Source: Pseudoroseicyclus aestuarii (lineage in GTDB: Bacteria > Pseudomonadota > Alphaproteobacteria > Rhodobacterales > Rhodobacteraceae). From it: DNA of 64,000 nt. The stretch is taken from assembly GCF_003217255.1 (NCBI RefSeq), contig NZ_QJTE01000002.1, positions 248,001 through 312,000 on the forward strand. The letters are read 5' to 3'. This document shows positions 24,963-35,416 of the stretch, in pieces. The position numbers and the translations under genes are program-made. The notes below the pieces were generated by a model that was not told the DNA's origin, ran no database searches, and worked only from the letters and a program-made list of their open reading frames with translations. Numbering within the stretch: position 1 is the stretch's first letter; every line of letters starts with the position of its first letter.

Positions 24963-26589
24963 CGCTCTCTCCTTCCAGCGCGGCGGCGCGCAGGCGGGCG
25001 CGCAGCTGCCGACGGCTGATCTTCAGCGCGGCGGTGGTCTCGAAGGCCTCGACGAAGCGGACCTCGTCGGGGATCTTGAAGGACGCGATCCCGCGCCCGC
25101 GCATCCATGTCTTCACTTGCGGCCCGCGCAGCGCCGGATCGCGGCGGATCACGAAAGCGCAGCTGCGCTCGCCCAGCTCGGCATCCGGGATCGACACGCA
25201 GATCGCGTCATAGACGCCTTCGTGCCCCAGCAGATGATCCTCGATCTCCTCGGCCGAGACCTTCTCCCCGGCGCGGTTGATGTGATCCGTGGCGCGCCCC
25301 TGCACGACAAGGTGGCCGGAGGGCAGGCGCAGCACCACGTCGCCGGTGCGATAGAAGCCGTCGGCGGTGAAGCTGCGGGCATTGGCCTCGGGCGCACCGT
25401 GGTAAGCAGTGATTGTGTAGGGGCCGCGCGTCAGAAGCTGGCCGGGCGTCCCCTCGGGCACCTCGCGGTCCTGGTCGTCGACGAGGCGGATCTCGTCGTC
25501 CGGGCTGATCGGGCGACCCTGCGTGCCGGTGACGATTTCGTCCGGATCCTCGGCGCGGGTGTAGTTCACCAGCCCCTCGGCCATGCCGAAGACCTGCGTC
25601 AGCCGGCAGCCTAGACCGGGGCCGATGCGCCGCGCGGCCTCGGGCGGCAGCCTGGCGCCGCCGACCAGCAGGTCGGTCAGGCTCTCCAATTCGTCCCGGC
25701 CCCGCGCGGCGGCGGCATCGAGCCAGAGCAGCGCGAGGGGGGGGACCAGCGCGCTCATCGTCACGCCATGCCGGGCGATCAGCGGAAAGGCGGTCTGCGG
25801 GTTCGGATCGGGCGCGAGGACCACGGTGCCACCCGCATGCAGCGCGCCGAGTACCCCCGGCGACGACAGCGTGAAGTTATGCGCCGCCGGCAGCGCGGCG
25901 AGGTAGACCGAGGCCTCCGTCAGCCCGCAGATCGTCGCGCTTTCGCGCACGGAATAGAGGTAGTCGTCATGGGTGCGCGGGATCAGCTTCGACAGGCCCG
26001 TGCTGCCGCCGGAAATCTGCAGGAAGGCGACGGAGGATGGCTCCGGATCCGGCGGCAGCAGGCCCGGATCGCCCGAAAGGCTCCCCAGCGGCACAAACTC
26101 CTCCGCCTCGCCGGCGACAACGACATGGGCCAGCCCGACCTCGGCCGAGACCTCGCGCGCCATGGCGCGGTAATCGAAGCCGCCGCGCCGGTCGGCCACC
26201 ACCAGCGCCTTGGCGCCGGAGCGGGCGGCGAAGTGCGCGATCTCGGTCCGGCGATGGGCGGGCAGGGCAAAGACCGGCAGCAGCCCGGCCATGAAGAGGC
26301 CGAACATCACCTGCACGAAGGCCGGCTCGTTCGGCAGCTGCAGCACGACGCGGTCGCCGGGCCTCAGCCCCAGCGCCAGGAACCCGGCGCCGATGCGCCG
26401 CGCATCCTCCAGCAGGTCCTCGTAGCTCAGTCGCATTTCGCCGCCGATGACGGCGGTGCGGGTGGCATGGCGGGCGGCCCGGTCCCGCAGCAGCGCGGGA
26501 AAGGTCTCGCCCGTCCAGTAGCCCGCGGCGCGGTAGCGGGCGGCGCGATCCTCGGGCCAGATCTGCTGCGGCGGGGCGGGCTCTGTCAC
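24949..26589 (-). CDS. entE: 2,3-dihydroxybenzoate-AMP ligase (EntE/DhbE-like)
   Basis: EntE adenylates an aryl acid and loads it on the carrier protein. The 546-residue protein has the adenylation core [19 protein letters not shown] and the conserved [18 protein letters not shown] near the C-terminus. The pocket segment reads [10 protein letters not shown]. In the DhbE structure the Asn binds the carboxylate, and the second Ser is typical of enzymes for 2,3-dihydroxybenzoate, whereas salicylate enzymes have Cys there. I chose GTG 26589 (VTEPAPPQQ), which begins the conserved family N-terminus. entA, entB and entC homologues, which make the acid, are not in this window. Confidence 0.9.
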   Translation of the reverse strand: MTEPAPPQQIWPEDRAARYRAAGYWTGETFPALLRDRAARHATRTAVIGGEMRLSYEDLLEDARRIGAGFLALGLRPGDRVVLQLPNEPAFVQVMFGLFMAGLLPVFALPAHRRTEIAHFAARSGAKALVVADRRGGFDYRAMAREVSAEVGLAHVVVAGEAEEFVPLGSLSGDPGLLPPDPEPSSVAFLQISGGSTGLSKLIPRTHDDYLYSVRESATICGLTEASVYLAALPAAHNFTLSSPGVLGALHAGGTVVLAPDPNPQTAFPLIARHGVTMSALVPPLALLWLDAAAARGRDELESLTDLLVGGARLPPEAARRIGPGLGCRLTQVFGMAEGLVNYTRAEDPDEIVTGTQGRPISPDDEIRLVDDQDREVPEGTPGQLLTRGPYTITAYHGAPEANARSFTADGFYRTGDVVLRLPSGHLVVQGRATDHINRAGEKVSAEEIEDHLLGHEGVYDAICVSIPDAELGERSCAFVIRRDPALRGPQVKTWMRGRGIASFKIPDEVRFVEAFETTAALKISRRQLRARLRAAALEGESDADI

Positions 26590-26641
26590 GGCTGCTGTCC
26601 TGATGGGCGGACGCCCCGGGTGTGGGGCGCCCGCGGGGTCT

Positions 26642-28012
26642 TTACTCGGCCGGGGTGATGCGGGTGATGTGATCGCCCTGCGCGTCATCCTCGCCGGCGG
26701 ATTTGTTGACGACGAAGACGGTGCCGTCCTCCAGCGCGATCACACCGTTCGGGAAGGTGCCGATCGGCAGGGTGGCAGTGATCTCGCCCGCCGCGTCCAG
26801 CACCGACAGGGTGCCCGAGACGCGGTTGGTCACGAAGACCTCGCCCGAGGCCGGATTCCAGGCCGCATTCAGCGGGCCGGCGCCTGTGCGCAGCTGCGAC
26901 AGGATCTCGCCGCTCTCGGCGTCGATACGGGTCACGTGATCGCTGCCCTGGCTGGTGGCGATGACGGCATCGGCCTCGGGGTCGTAGGCGATACCGATGG
27001 TGCCCAAGACGTTTTCCAGCGGGACGATGTTCAGCACGCTGCCGTCGGCGGTGTCGATCACCGCGACCTCGTCGGTGTCCAGGCTGGCCGCGACGAGGCG
27101 CCCGGCCCCGGGATCCAGCGCGATGCTGCCCATGCCGAAGGTCGCGCGGCGGCGCGAGGAGGGGATGGTGATCGGCTCCAGCTCTTCGAGCGTCTCGGTG
27201 TCGAAGACATGCACCGTCGGCTCGAAGGTGGCCGAGGCATAGGCGCGCCCAGCCTCGGCATCGATCACCACGTCACGGGCATGGCCGACGGTGCCGGGCG
27301 CGAACTGCTTGATCAGCGACAGGTCGTCCTGGTCGTAGACGGCGACGGTATCCTGCCGGGTGTTGGTGACCCAGACGGTGCCCTGCGCGTCGTCGACACC
27401 GATGCCGTAGACCGCGAAGACACCGTTCTCGGGCGCCGTCTCGGGCGTGATGCTGGCCGTGATCTCGAGCGTCTCGGGATCGACCTTCAGCAGCTGGCTT
27501 TCCTCGATCGGCGGGCGCCCGACGGCCGATGCAACGAAAAGCGTGTCACTCGCCGCGCTATAGGCGACCTGATACAGGCCGGACACCAGCGGCGCGCTCT
27601 CGATGATAAAGCGCTCCTCGCCCGAGAGCGGCAGGTCGGGCGAGATCTTCATCTCGAAGGCCAGCCCGTAGGAGGGGGCGCCGATCTGCGCGAGGATCGG
27701 GTGAATGCCGGGAACGGCATCCTCGGGCAGCGGCAGGGCGGCCTCGAAGGCGCCCTCCCCGTCGGCGATATAGGGCTCTTCGTTCAGCACGGTCTCGCCG
27801 CGCATCAGCGTAACGGTCTGGCCGGGCTCCAGCCCCTCTCCGGTCACGACGGCCTCGCCGCCGGGCACCAGCGGCTGGTCGCGCGCGCCAGACCCGGCCG
27901 AGATCGTGCCGGACCAGCTCTGGTCGAGATCGGCGAAGGCGGATTGGGCGAGCGCGGGCGCCGCGCTCAACAGGGCAAGGCTGGCGCCGGCAAAGAACTT
28001 GGTGTGCAGCAT
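26642..28012 (-). CDS. Secreted YncE-like beta-propeller protein
   Basis: A signal peptide (about 1-22, ALAQ cleavage) leads into a domain of about 95 residues resembling an Ig or carboxypeptidase-like module ([12 protein letters not shown]). Repeated beta-propeller blades follow, with the pattern [45 protein letters not shown]. The length is 456 residues. The repeats match the YncE/YVTN family; E. coli YncE is periplasmic and iron-repressed, though its role is unclear. Here it leads the entE-carrier-entF transcript, which suggests a part in siderophore export, maturation or capture. ATG 28012 has GAGGAGA upstream. Confidence 0.82.
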   Translation of the reverse strand: MLHTKFFAGASLALLSAAPALAQSAFADLDQSWSGTISAGSGARDQPLVPGGEAVVTGEGLEPGQTVTLMRGETVLNEEPYIADGEGAFEAALPLPEDAVPGIHPILAQIGAPSYGLAFEMKISPDLPLSGEERFIIESAPLVSGLYQVAYSAASDTLFVASAVGRPPIEESQLLKVDPETLEITASITPETAPENGVFAVYGIGVDDAQGTVWVTNTRQDTVAVYDQDDLSLIKQFAPGTVGHARDVVIDAEAGRAYASATFEPTVHVFDTETLEELEPITIPSSRRRATFGMGSIALDPGAGRLVAASLDTDEVAVIDTADGSVLNIVPLENVLGTIGIAYDPEADAVIATSQGSDHVTRIDAESGEILSQLRTGAGPLNAAWNPASGEVFVTNRVSGTLSVLDAAGEITATLPIGTFPNGVIALEDGTVFVVNKSAGEDDAQGDHITRITPAE

Positions 28013-28112
28013 CTGCAACGGTCTCCTCAAGGGGTCTCGGGACGGCCCTGCTTGCTGCTGACTGGCTACGGGCGCTGGCCCGACCTACCGCAGCTCGACG
28101 CGCAATCCAAGT

Positions 28113-28132
28113 ATTTTTGTCGGGTAATCCGC
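28113..28132. promoter_or_regulatory. Putative iron-responsive motif upstream of the siderophore biosynthesis transcript
   Basis: ATTTTTGTCGGGTAATCCGC shares GTCGGGTA with the fepA copy at 20851-20870 and the overall pattern with 31983-32002. It lies about 101 bases before the start at 28012, just beyond repeat copy 3, which fits a new promoter for the propeller-entE-carrier-entF unit. Confidence 0.45.
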
Positions 28133-28200
28133 GCCCCTCTCTTCTCTTTGAAAATATCCCGCGGGGAGCGCGAGGGGTGCGACACCCCTCGCTCCCGCAG
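28133..28200 (-). repeat. Two-hairpin intergenic repeat, copy 3 (3' of esterase)
   Basis: Immediately after the esterase stop on the minus strand comes a 9-bp perfect stem CGAGGGGTG/CACCCCTCG (28171-28179 with 28183-28191). The core follows: CCCGCGGGATATTTTC, AAAGAGAAG and a G-run. The core differs from copies 1, 2 and 4 (AAAGAGAAG in place of GAAACATGAA) and matches copy 5. It likely ends the fepB-fepD-fepC-esterase transcript. Confidence 0.72.
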
Positions 28201-28202
28201 TG

Positions 28203-29006
28203 TCAGCCGGCCAAGGGCCGGGCCGCGAAGCGCAGCGCATGCGGCACCGAGGCGCGCAGCGCGGGCCCATGCTGCTGGCCTGCCAGGATGCGCTGCTCCA
28301 CCGCCAGCCCCTCGCACCGGGCGAGGCGCCGGGTCAGCTCCAGCACCTCGGGCGCAGGGCGCGGCGCTGTCAGCGGCGGATCGGTGCTGCGGCTTTCCAT
28401 ATCGCCCAGCATGACCAGCAGCCGCGCCCGCGCCGGTCTCGCCGCCCGCTCCAGCGCCGCCATGGTGCGCGCGGCCATCCAGAGCGAGGGGCTGACGGGG
28501 CAGTAGCCGGAAAATCCCTCCGGCCTGGTGAAGAGCGCCGTCAGCACCAGCAGCCCGCCCAGCGAATGGCCCCAGAGCGTGCGACGCGCCGGATCGATCC
28601 GCAGCCCGGTCTCGGCCAGCTCGCGCAGCGGACCGGTGATCTCCTCCAGCAGGGCGCCGCCGCCGCCGGTGGGCCGCATCGCCCCGTCTTCGGGATCGAA
28701 GGGCGGGGTATAGTCATGCCAGCGCCGCGCCCGGTCGAAGGCCTCGGGCCCGTCATGGCCCAGCAGCACCAGCGCCAGGTCCGGCACCTCTGCCAGCAGC
28801 GCGGGCGTCAGGCAGCCAAGCGCGGCATTGCCGTCGAGCATGGTCAGCGACGGGACACCGCCGGGCGGCACAGGCGCGCGCGGCACCGCGACATAGAGCC
28901 TGCGATGCCCCGCCTCCAGCACCCGGAAGACATGCGTTCCGGTGCCCTCGAGGATCGCCTCCTCCATCATCGCGAAGCGGCCGTCGCGCGGCGGCGCCTC
29001 AGCCAT
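28203..29006 (-). CDS. Alpha/beta-hydrolase esterase of the Fes/IroE type
   Basis: The protein has 267 residues and an esterase-D-like alpha/beta hydrolase fold. The nucleophile elbow GHSLGG is near residue 155, LLGHDG follows an early beta-strand, MLDGNAALG is typical of IroE/Fes-like proteins, and the probable catalytic histidine is in GQQHGPAL. Such enzymes hydrolyse the trilactone of ferric enterobactin-type siderophores to release iron. No signal peptide is seen, so action in the cytoplasm after import is likely. ATG 29006 overlaps the fepC stop by 8 bases, placing it last in the fepB-fepD-fepC-esterase transcript. Confidence 0.85.
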   Translation of the reverse strand: MAEAPPRDGRFAMMEEAILEGTGTHVFRVLEAGHRRLYVAVPRAPVPPGGVPSLTMLDGNAALGCLTPALLAEVPDLALVLLGHDGPEAFDRARRWHDYTPPFDPEDGAMRPTGGGGALLEEITGPLRELAETGLRIDPARRTLWGHSLGGLLVLTALFTRPEGFSGYCPVSPSLWMAARTMAALERAARPARARLLVMLGDMESRSTDPPLTAPRPAPEVLELTRRLARCEGLAVEQRILAGQQHGPALRASVPHALRFAARPLAG

Positions 29007-29790
29007 GGCGGGCGAGGACGCCGTCGGCATGGACATGCAGCAGGCCGCGCGAACAGCGCTCGATCCGGGCGTCGATGCCATAGGCCTGCCCCAGCGCCTC
29101 GGGGGTCACCACATCCTCCGGCGCGCCGGAGGCAAGCGCGGCGCCGGCCTGCATCAGCACGATGCGGTCGGCCCACCGCAGCGACAGCTCCAGATCGTGC
29201 AGCACCACCACCGCGATGATGCCGCTCTCGCGCACGAGGGCCTGCACCGCCTGCATCACCTCGAACTGGCGCCCGGGGTCGAGCGCGCTGGTCGGCTCGT
29301 CCAGCAGCAGGATGCGCGGGCCGCGCACCATGGCCTGCGCCAGCGAGGCCATCTGCCGCTGCCCGCCCGACAGCCGGTCGAGGCGCGATTGCGCGAGGCC
29401 GGCTATGCCCAGCCGCTCCAGCGCGGCATGGGCGCGCATGACCGGATCGCTCCGGTCGCCGTCGGGCACCGCGCGCAGCGCCGTCACCACCGCCTCGAGC
29501 ACGGTGAGCGCGGCGCCCGATTGCACCGCCTGCGGCATGTAGCCGGTCAGCCGGGCATGGGCGGCGGCGCTTTGCTGCAGAAGATCGAGATCGCCCAGAA
29601 ACACCCGCCCCTCGCAGGGCGCCAGACGCGCAAGGGCCCGGATCAGGGTCGATTTCCCGGCGCCGTTCGGCCCGATCAGGGCCGTCACCTCGCCTGGTCG
29701 CATCTCCGGCAGATCGAGCCCGTCGATCACCATGCGGCGCCCGAGGCGCACGCGCAGCCCCTCGGCGCGCAGGGCCTCCCCGCCGCTCAC
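28999..29790 (-). CDS. fepC: Ferric siderophore ABC transporter ATP-binding protein (FepC-like)
   Basis: The nucleotide-binding protein of 263 residues has Walker A GPNGAGKST near residue 40, signature LSGGQRQMASLAQAM, Walker B RILLLDEPTSALD and the switch histidine in VVLHDLEL. These are the FepC/FhuC/BtuD subfamily features. GTG 29790 overlaps the permease stop (GTGA); the open frame upstream is a shadow of the permease gene. It powers uptake of the ferric siderophore from the periplasm. Confidence 0.92.
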   Translation of the reverse strand: MSGGEALRAEGLRVRLGRRMVIDGLDLPEMRPGEVTALIGPNGAGKSTLIRALARLAPCEGRVFLGDLDLLQQSAAAHARLTGYMPQAVQSGAALTVLEAVVTALRAVPDGDRSDPVMRAHAALERLGIAGLAQSRLDRLSGGQRQMASLAQAMVRGPRILLLDEPTSALDPGRQFEVMQAVQALVRESGIIAVVVLHDLELSLRWADRIVLMQAGAALASGAPEDVVTPEALGQAYGIDARIERCSRGLLHVHADGVLARHG

Positions 29791-30842
29791 AGCCCGTCCT
29801 TCCGGCGCAGCACGAGGGCAAGGAAGACCGGCACGCCCACCAGTGACGTGACGATGCCGATGGGCAGCACGACGCCCTGCACGATCAGCTCGCTCAGGAT
29901 CGCGGCCAGCAGCATCACCAGCGCCCCGGTCAGCGCGCTGGCGGGCAGGAAATGGACGTGATCCTCGCCCACCAGAAGGCGGGCAATATGCGGGCCGACC
30001 AGCCCGACGAAGCCGATGGTGCCGACGAAGGCCACGGACAGCGCCGACAGAAGCGTGATGCGGATCAGCGCCATGGTGCGCAGCCGCCCGGTGTCGATGC
30101 CGAAGCTGCGGGCGCGATCCTCGCCCAGCCGCAGCGCCGTCAGCATCCAGCGCGCGCGCCAGGACAGGGGCGCGACAACCGCCAGCGCGAGGGCCAGCAC
30201 GCCGATCCGTCCCCATCCTGTCTGCCCCACCGAGCCCATGGTCCAGAACACGAACTGCTGCAGCGCCGACTGGCTGGCGGTGTATTGCAGCAGGGCGACC
30301 ATGGCGTTGAAGGCGAAGACCAGCGCGATGCCCAGCAGCACCAGCGTCGAGGGGCCGGTGCCCGGTCGCCCCGCCACGCTGCGCAGAAGCGCCATGGCCA
30401 AGGCCGCGAAGAGGAAGGCATTGGCCGGCACCAGCCACTCTGCCGGCAGCCCCGGCACCGAGACGCCGAGGATCAGCGCCAGCGCCGCCCCGAAGGAGGC
30501 CGCCGAGGAGATGCCGAGCGTGAAGGGGCTGGCCAGCGGGTTGTCGAGGATGGTCTGCATCTCGGCCCCCGCCAGCGCCAGCGCGGCGCCGACCAGCAGC
30601 GCGGTCAGGGCCTGCGGCAGGCGCACGGTCCAGACGATGACGCGGGCCACGCGCTCTGCCTCATCGGGCAGGATCAGCGCGCGCAGCGCCTCGAGCGGGG
30701 GCAGCGGCGAGGGGCCGGACATCAGCGAGGCGAGGAGCGCCGCAAGCACCAGACCCGCCAGCACCGCGACGCAGCCGCGCCGCCAGCGCATCTGCGCGGC
30801 ATGGGCGGCCAGCGCCGGCGCTGCTGCGGGCAGGGCGGTCAT
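29787..30842 (-). CDS. fepD: Ferric siderophore ABC transporter permease (FecCD/FepD family)
   Basis: The 351-residue protein has about nine to ten membrane spans and family marks VRLPQALTALLVGAALALAG, NPLASPFTLGIS and, near the C-terminus, GPHIARLLVGEDH. ATG 30842 overlaps the fepB stop (ATGA). Only one permease gene is present, while E. coli enterobactin import uses the FepD-FepG pair; a homodimer, as in BtuC, is the simplest reading. It is encoded between the binding protein and the ATPase. Confidence 0.92.
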   Translation of the reverse strand: MTALPAAAPALAAHAAQMRWRRGCVAVLAGLVLAALLASLMSGPSPLPPLEALRALILPDEAERVARVIVWTVRLPQALTALLVGAALALAGAEMQTILDNPLASPFTLGISSAASFGAALALILGVSVPGLPAEWLVPANAFLFAALAMALLRSVAGRPGTGPSTLVLLGIALVFAFNAMVALLQYTASQSALQQFVFWTMGSVGQTGWGRIGVLALALAVVAPLSWRARWMLTALRLGEDRARSFGIDTGRLRTMALIRITLLSALSVAFVGTIGFVGLVGPHIARLLVGEDHVHFLPASALTGALVMLLAAILSELIVQGVVLPIGIVTSLVGVPVFLALVLRRKDGL

Positions 30843-31939
30843 TGCCCGGCGCGGTTCAGGCTGACGAAGGGCGCACCGGTGACCGGCACGGCGAGGAAAC
30901 GGTCGTTGATCTCGTCCAGCGTGTCCTGCGGCAGCGAGGCGGGGAAGAGGTCCGGGTGGAACCAGCTTGCCATCGCCTCGAGCGCGACGACGTTCAGCGG
31001 GCTGTTGTGGAAGTTGTGCCAAAGCGCATGGGCGCGCCCCTCGCGCACGGAGGTCAGCTCCGACAGGATGGGCTGACCGTCGAGGAAGCTCTGCAGCGTC
31101 TCCTGCGCCTGTTCGGGCGGGATGCCGGGGCCGGTGACCACGCCGCGGTCGGGCGCGAAATGGCTGCCCCCAGTGGCAAGGTAGATGTCGGGATCGGCGG
31201 CCAGCAGATACTCTGCGCTCAGCTCGCCGAAGGTGCCGGGCACGACGCTTGCGCCGATGTTCTCGCCCCCCGCGGCGCTGACGAATTCCCCGAGACTCGC
31301 CTCGCCGGGCGAGACCAGCCGGCCCGAGGTATTGGCCTGCATGTGCAGAAAGACGCTCGGCCGCTCGGGCTGCTGCGCCGCGATGGTGTCGAGAACGCTG
31401 TCCCGGTGCTGCTGGTAGAAGGCGATGAAATCCTCGGCTGCCTCCTCCTTGCCCAGCACCTGCCCGAGGATGCGCATCGAGGGCACGGTATTGGCAAAGG
31501 GATCGGCGCGGAAATCGATCATTACCGTGGGGATGCCCGCGGCCTCCAGCGTATCGGCCAGCGCCTCCATGGCCTCGGGCGTGCCGCCCTCGCCGCTGAG
31601 GATGAAGAGGTCGGGATCGGCGGCGATCACCTTCTCCGCCGAGGGGATCTGGTCGCCGTCGATCAAAGGTCTGTCGGCAAGCTGCGGATAGGCTGCGAAC
31701 CAGTCTTGCTGCAGTTCCGCGTCGAAGCGGCGCAGGTCGGCCAGCGCCACGACCCGTTCCGGCACTTCGGCGCCCAGAAGGCCTAGGGCGAGGAGCTGCC
31801 GCGCCTCGGCCAGCGCGATGCGCTGGGCGGGGCCCTCCAGCGTGACCTCGCGCCCCTCGATGTCGGTGACGGTGACGGGCTGGGCCTCGGCGGCCAGCGG
31901 CAGCAGGGCCAGCAGCAGGGCGAGGGTGGATCGGATCAC
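30839..31939 (-). CDS. fepB: Periplasmic ferric siderophore-binding protein (FepB-like)
   Basis: A signal peptide (about 1-20) is followed by a class III periplasmic binding protein of 366 residues in total. Marks are VTDIEGREVTLEGPAQRIAL near the start, DPDLFILSG, and the central helix region. GTG 31939 is preceded by GGAGG; the frame extends 18 codons upstream but that part lacks signal-peptide character. It is the first gene of fepB-fepD-fepC-esterase and would deliver the ferric catecholate to the permease. An AT-rich control region precedes it (31983-32002). Confidence 0.9.
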   Translation of the reverse strand: MIRSTLALLLALLPLAAEAQPVTVTDIEGREVTLEGPAQRIALAEARQLLALGLLGAEVPERVVALADLRRFDAELQQDWFAAYPQLADRPLIDGDQIPSAEKVIAADPDLFILSGEGGTPEAMEALADTLEAAGIPTVMIDFRADPFANTVPSMRILGQVLGKEEAAEDFIAFYQQHRDSVLDTIAAQQPERPSVFLHMQANTSGRLVSPGEASLGEFVSAAGGENIGASVVPGTFGELSAEYLLAADPDIYLATGGSHFAPDRGVVTGPGIPPEQAQETLQSFLDGQPILSELTSVREGRAHALWHNFHNSPLNVVALEAMASWFHPDLFPASLPQDTLDEINDRFLAVPVTGAPFVSLNRAGQ

Positions 31940-31982
31940 GCGGACCTCCCTGAAAGACTGCCCTTGGTCTAAATGCCCCATT

Positions 31983-32002
31983 AAAATTGTCAACTATCCC
32001 GC
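31983..32002. promoter_or_regulatory. Putative iron-responsive motif and -35 region upstream of fepB
   Basis: AAAATTGTCAACTATCCCGC is the third copy of the motif seen at 20851 and 28113. On the minus strand it includes TTGACA (31993-31988). A weak -10 candidate TAGACC lies 16 bases further, giving a plausible fepB promoter overlapped by the motif. It also lies 63 bases before nadE on the other strand. Confidence 0.48.
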
Positions 32003-32064
32003 GGGCCCCGTCTCTGCGCCCGGGAGGTATTGAGGCGGCGGCGCGGATGGAGGATGCTGCACCC

Positions 32065-34131
<2,067 letters not shown>

Positions 34132-34234
34132 GGCGCCCGCCGCCATGTCAGCTTTTTGCTAACCATCACGGCCTATGGTCGGCCTCCGGAAGGTCGGCCG
34201 CGGGGTTCGCGTCACCCGGTTGCCTGGCCGTACG

Positions 34235-35173
34235 ATGGGGGCGCCACTGGGGAGGGTGCGACGCTTGAGGACCCTTGCCAGACACGGTGACTACGAGATC
34301 ACCCTGCACGAAAGCGGCGCGCAGCCCAGCGACAAGCTGGTCGTGACCTTCGGCGGCCAGCCGTCGGACCTGGCCCAGAGCGGCTTCGGGACGAGCTTCG
34401 CCCTGTCGCTGGGCTATGACACGATTCACGTGGCCCAGCGGTTCGGAACCCAATACCAGGGCCTGCCGCTCGAGGCGTTTCACGCCGCGGTGCATCCGGT
34501 CAGCCGGGGCTATGCGGATGTCATCACCTACGGATCAAGCCTGGGTGGCTATGCCGCCCTCTATTACGGCGGCTGCATCGAGGCCCGCTGCCTCGCGGCG
34601 GCGCCGATGCTTCCGGCGTGGAAGCCCCTGCAGCTACCGGCCTACCGCGATGTCGCGGTGACCCACCGCGCGCTGGGCGAGTGTCCGGCAAGCGGCCGCA
34701 CCCCCACCGTCCTTTACGACCCCCACGTCTCGGCGGACCTTTACCTGGTGGAGACCATGGTCAGGCCGGTCTATCCGGACCTGCGGGAAATCCGCCTGCC
34801 CTTCGCGGGGCACAAGGTTCTCGTCGCGCTGTCACAGGCACGGCTTCTGCGGCCCGTGATCGAGACCCTCATCCGCGAGGACAGGGTGATCGACTTCGAC
34901 CCACCCGCAGAGGGCACGGCGATCTTTCACGGCGAGAAGGGGGGCCACCTGATGAAGTCGGACCCCGCCGCCGCGAAGGCAGAGCTTCTGATGAGCCTTG
35001 GCCTCAGGCCGTCGAAGCGGATCTACAACCACCTGATCCAGTGCATGATAAAGCTGGGCGACCTCGATAGCGCGCAGGCCATGATCGACCACGCGAAGGC
35101 GAGTGGCGACAAGAACCGCGCCCTGTTCCCGGCCCGCGCCAAGAGTGCGGCGGAGGCCGGACTGAGGGTCTGA
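34235..35173 (+). CDS. Alpha/beta-hydrolase-like protein of unknown function
   Basis: The protein is about 312 residues. The middle has a nucleophile-elbow motif YGSSLGGYAALYYGG, a possible acid in YDPHVSADLYLV and a possible histidine in PFAGHKVL, a spacing that fits a hydrolase triad. A C-terminal part of about 60 residues (RPSKRIYNHLIQCMIKLGD) looks like one or two TPR-like helix pairs. The fold is inferred from motifs only; the substrate is unknown. The start is uncertain: ATG 34235, GTG 34256 and TTG 34265 are in frame, and GGGGAGGG at 34249-34256 would suit TTG 34265. No operon partner. Confidence 0.6.
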   Translation: MGAPLGRVRRLRTLARHGDYEITLHESGAQPSDKLVVTFGGQPSDLAQSGFGTSFALSLGYDTIHVAQRFGTQYQGLPLEAFHAAVHPVSRGYADVITYGSSLGGYAALYYGGCIEARCLAAAPMLPAWKPLQLPAYRDVAVTHRALGECPASGRTPTVLYDPHVSADLYLVETMVRPVYPDLREIRLPFAGHKVLVALSQARLLRPVIETLIREDRVIDFDPPAEGTAIFHGEKGGHLMKSDPAAAKAELLMSLGLRPSKRIYNHLIQCMIKLGDLDSAQAMIDHAKASGDKNRALFPARAKSAAEAGLRV

Positions 35174-35416
35174 TGCCCGCAGAGGACAGGCTGCGCCGGG
35201 CCAGGGGCGCTGACGGTCCGGAGGGCGGCAGCCGCAGACCCGCACCTTCGGCCGGCAGAAGGATTTCCCGCGCAGCCCTCGCTTGGGCGAACGCCCGTTC
35301 CAGCCCGCGCCATCGCTCGAGCAACCCATCCCTTTCGCACCCCCGCCGCCTTGCCGCTGCCCCGCAGAACCCGCAGATCAGCGGTAACAGACCCCGAACT
35401 CACGGAGCCTATCCGC
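35174..35416. other. Intergenic region, nothing recognised
   Basis: These 243 bases between the hydrolase-like gene and the sulfate-binding protein hold no gene, hairpin or repeat that I can support. The last bases before ATG 35417 contain GGAG as the probable ribosome binding site. Confidence 0.5.

Noticed and set aside
26603-28414. Plus-strand open frame of about 600 codons opposite the beta-propeller gene
   Set aside because: It crosses an intergenic repeat and two minus-strand genes and shows no domain; it is a shadow.
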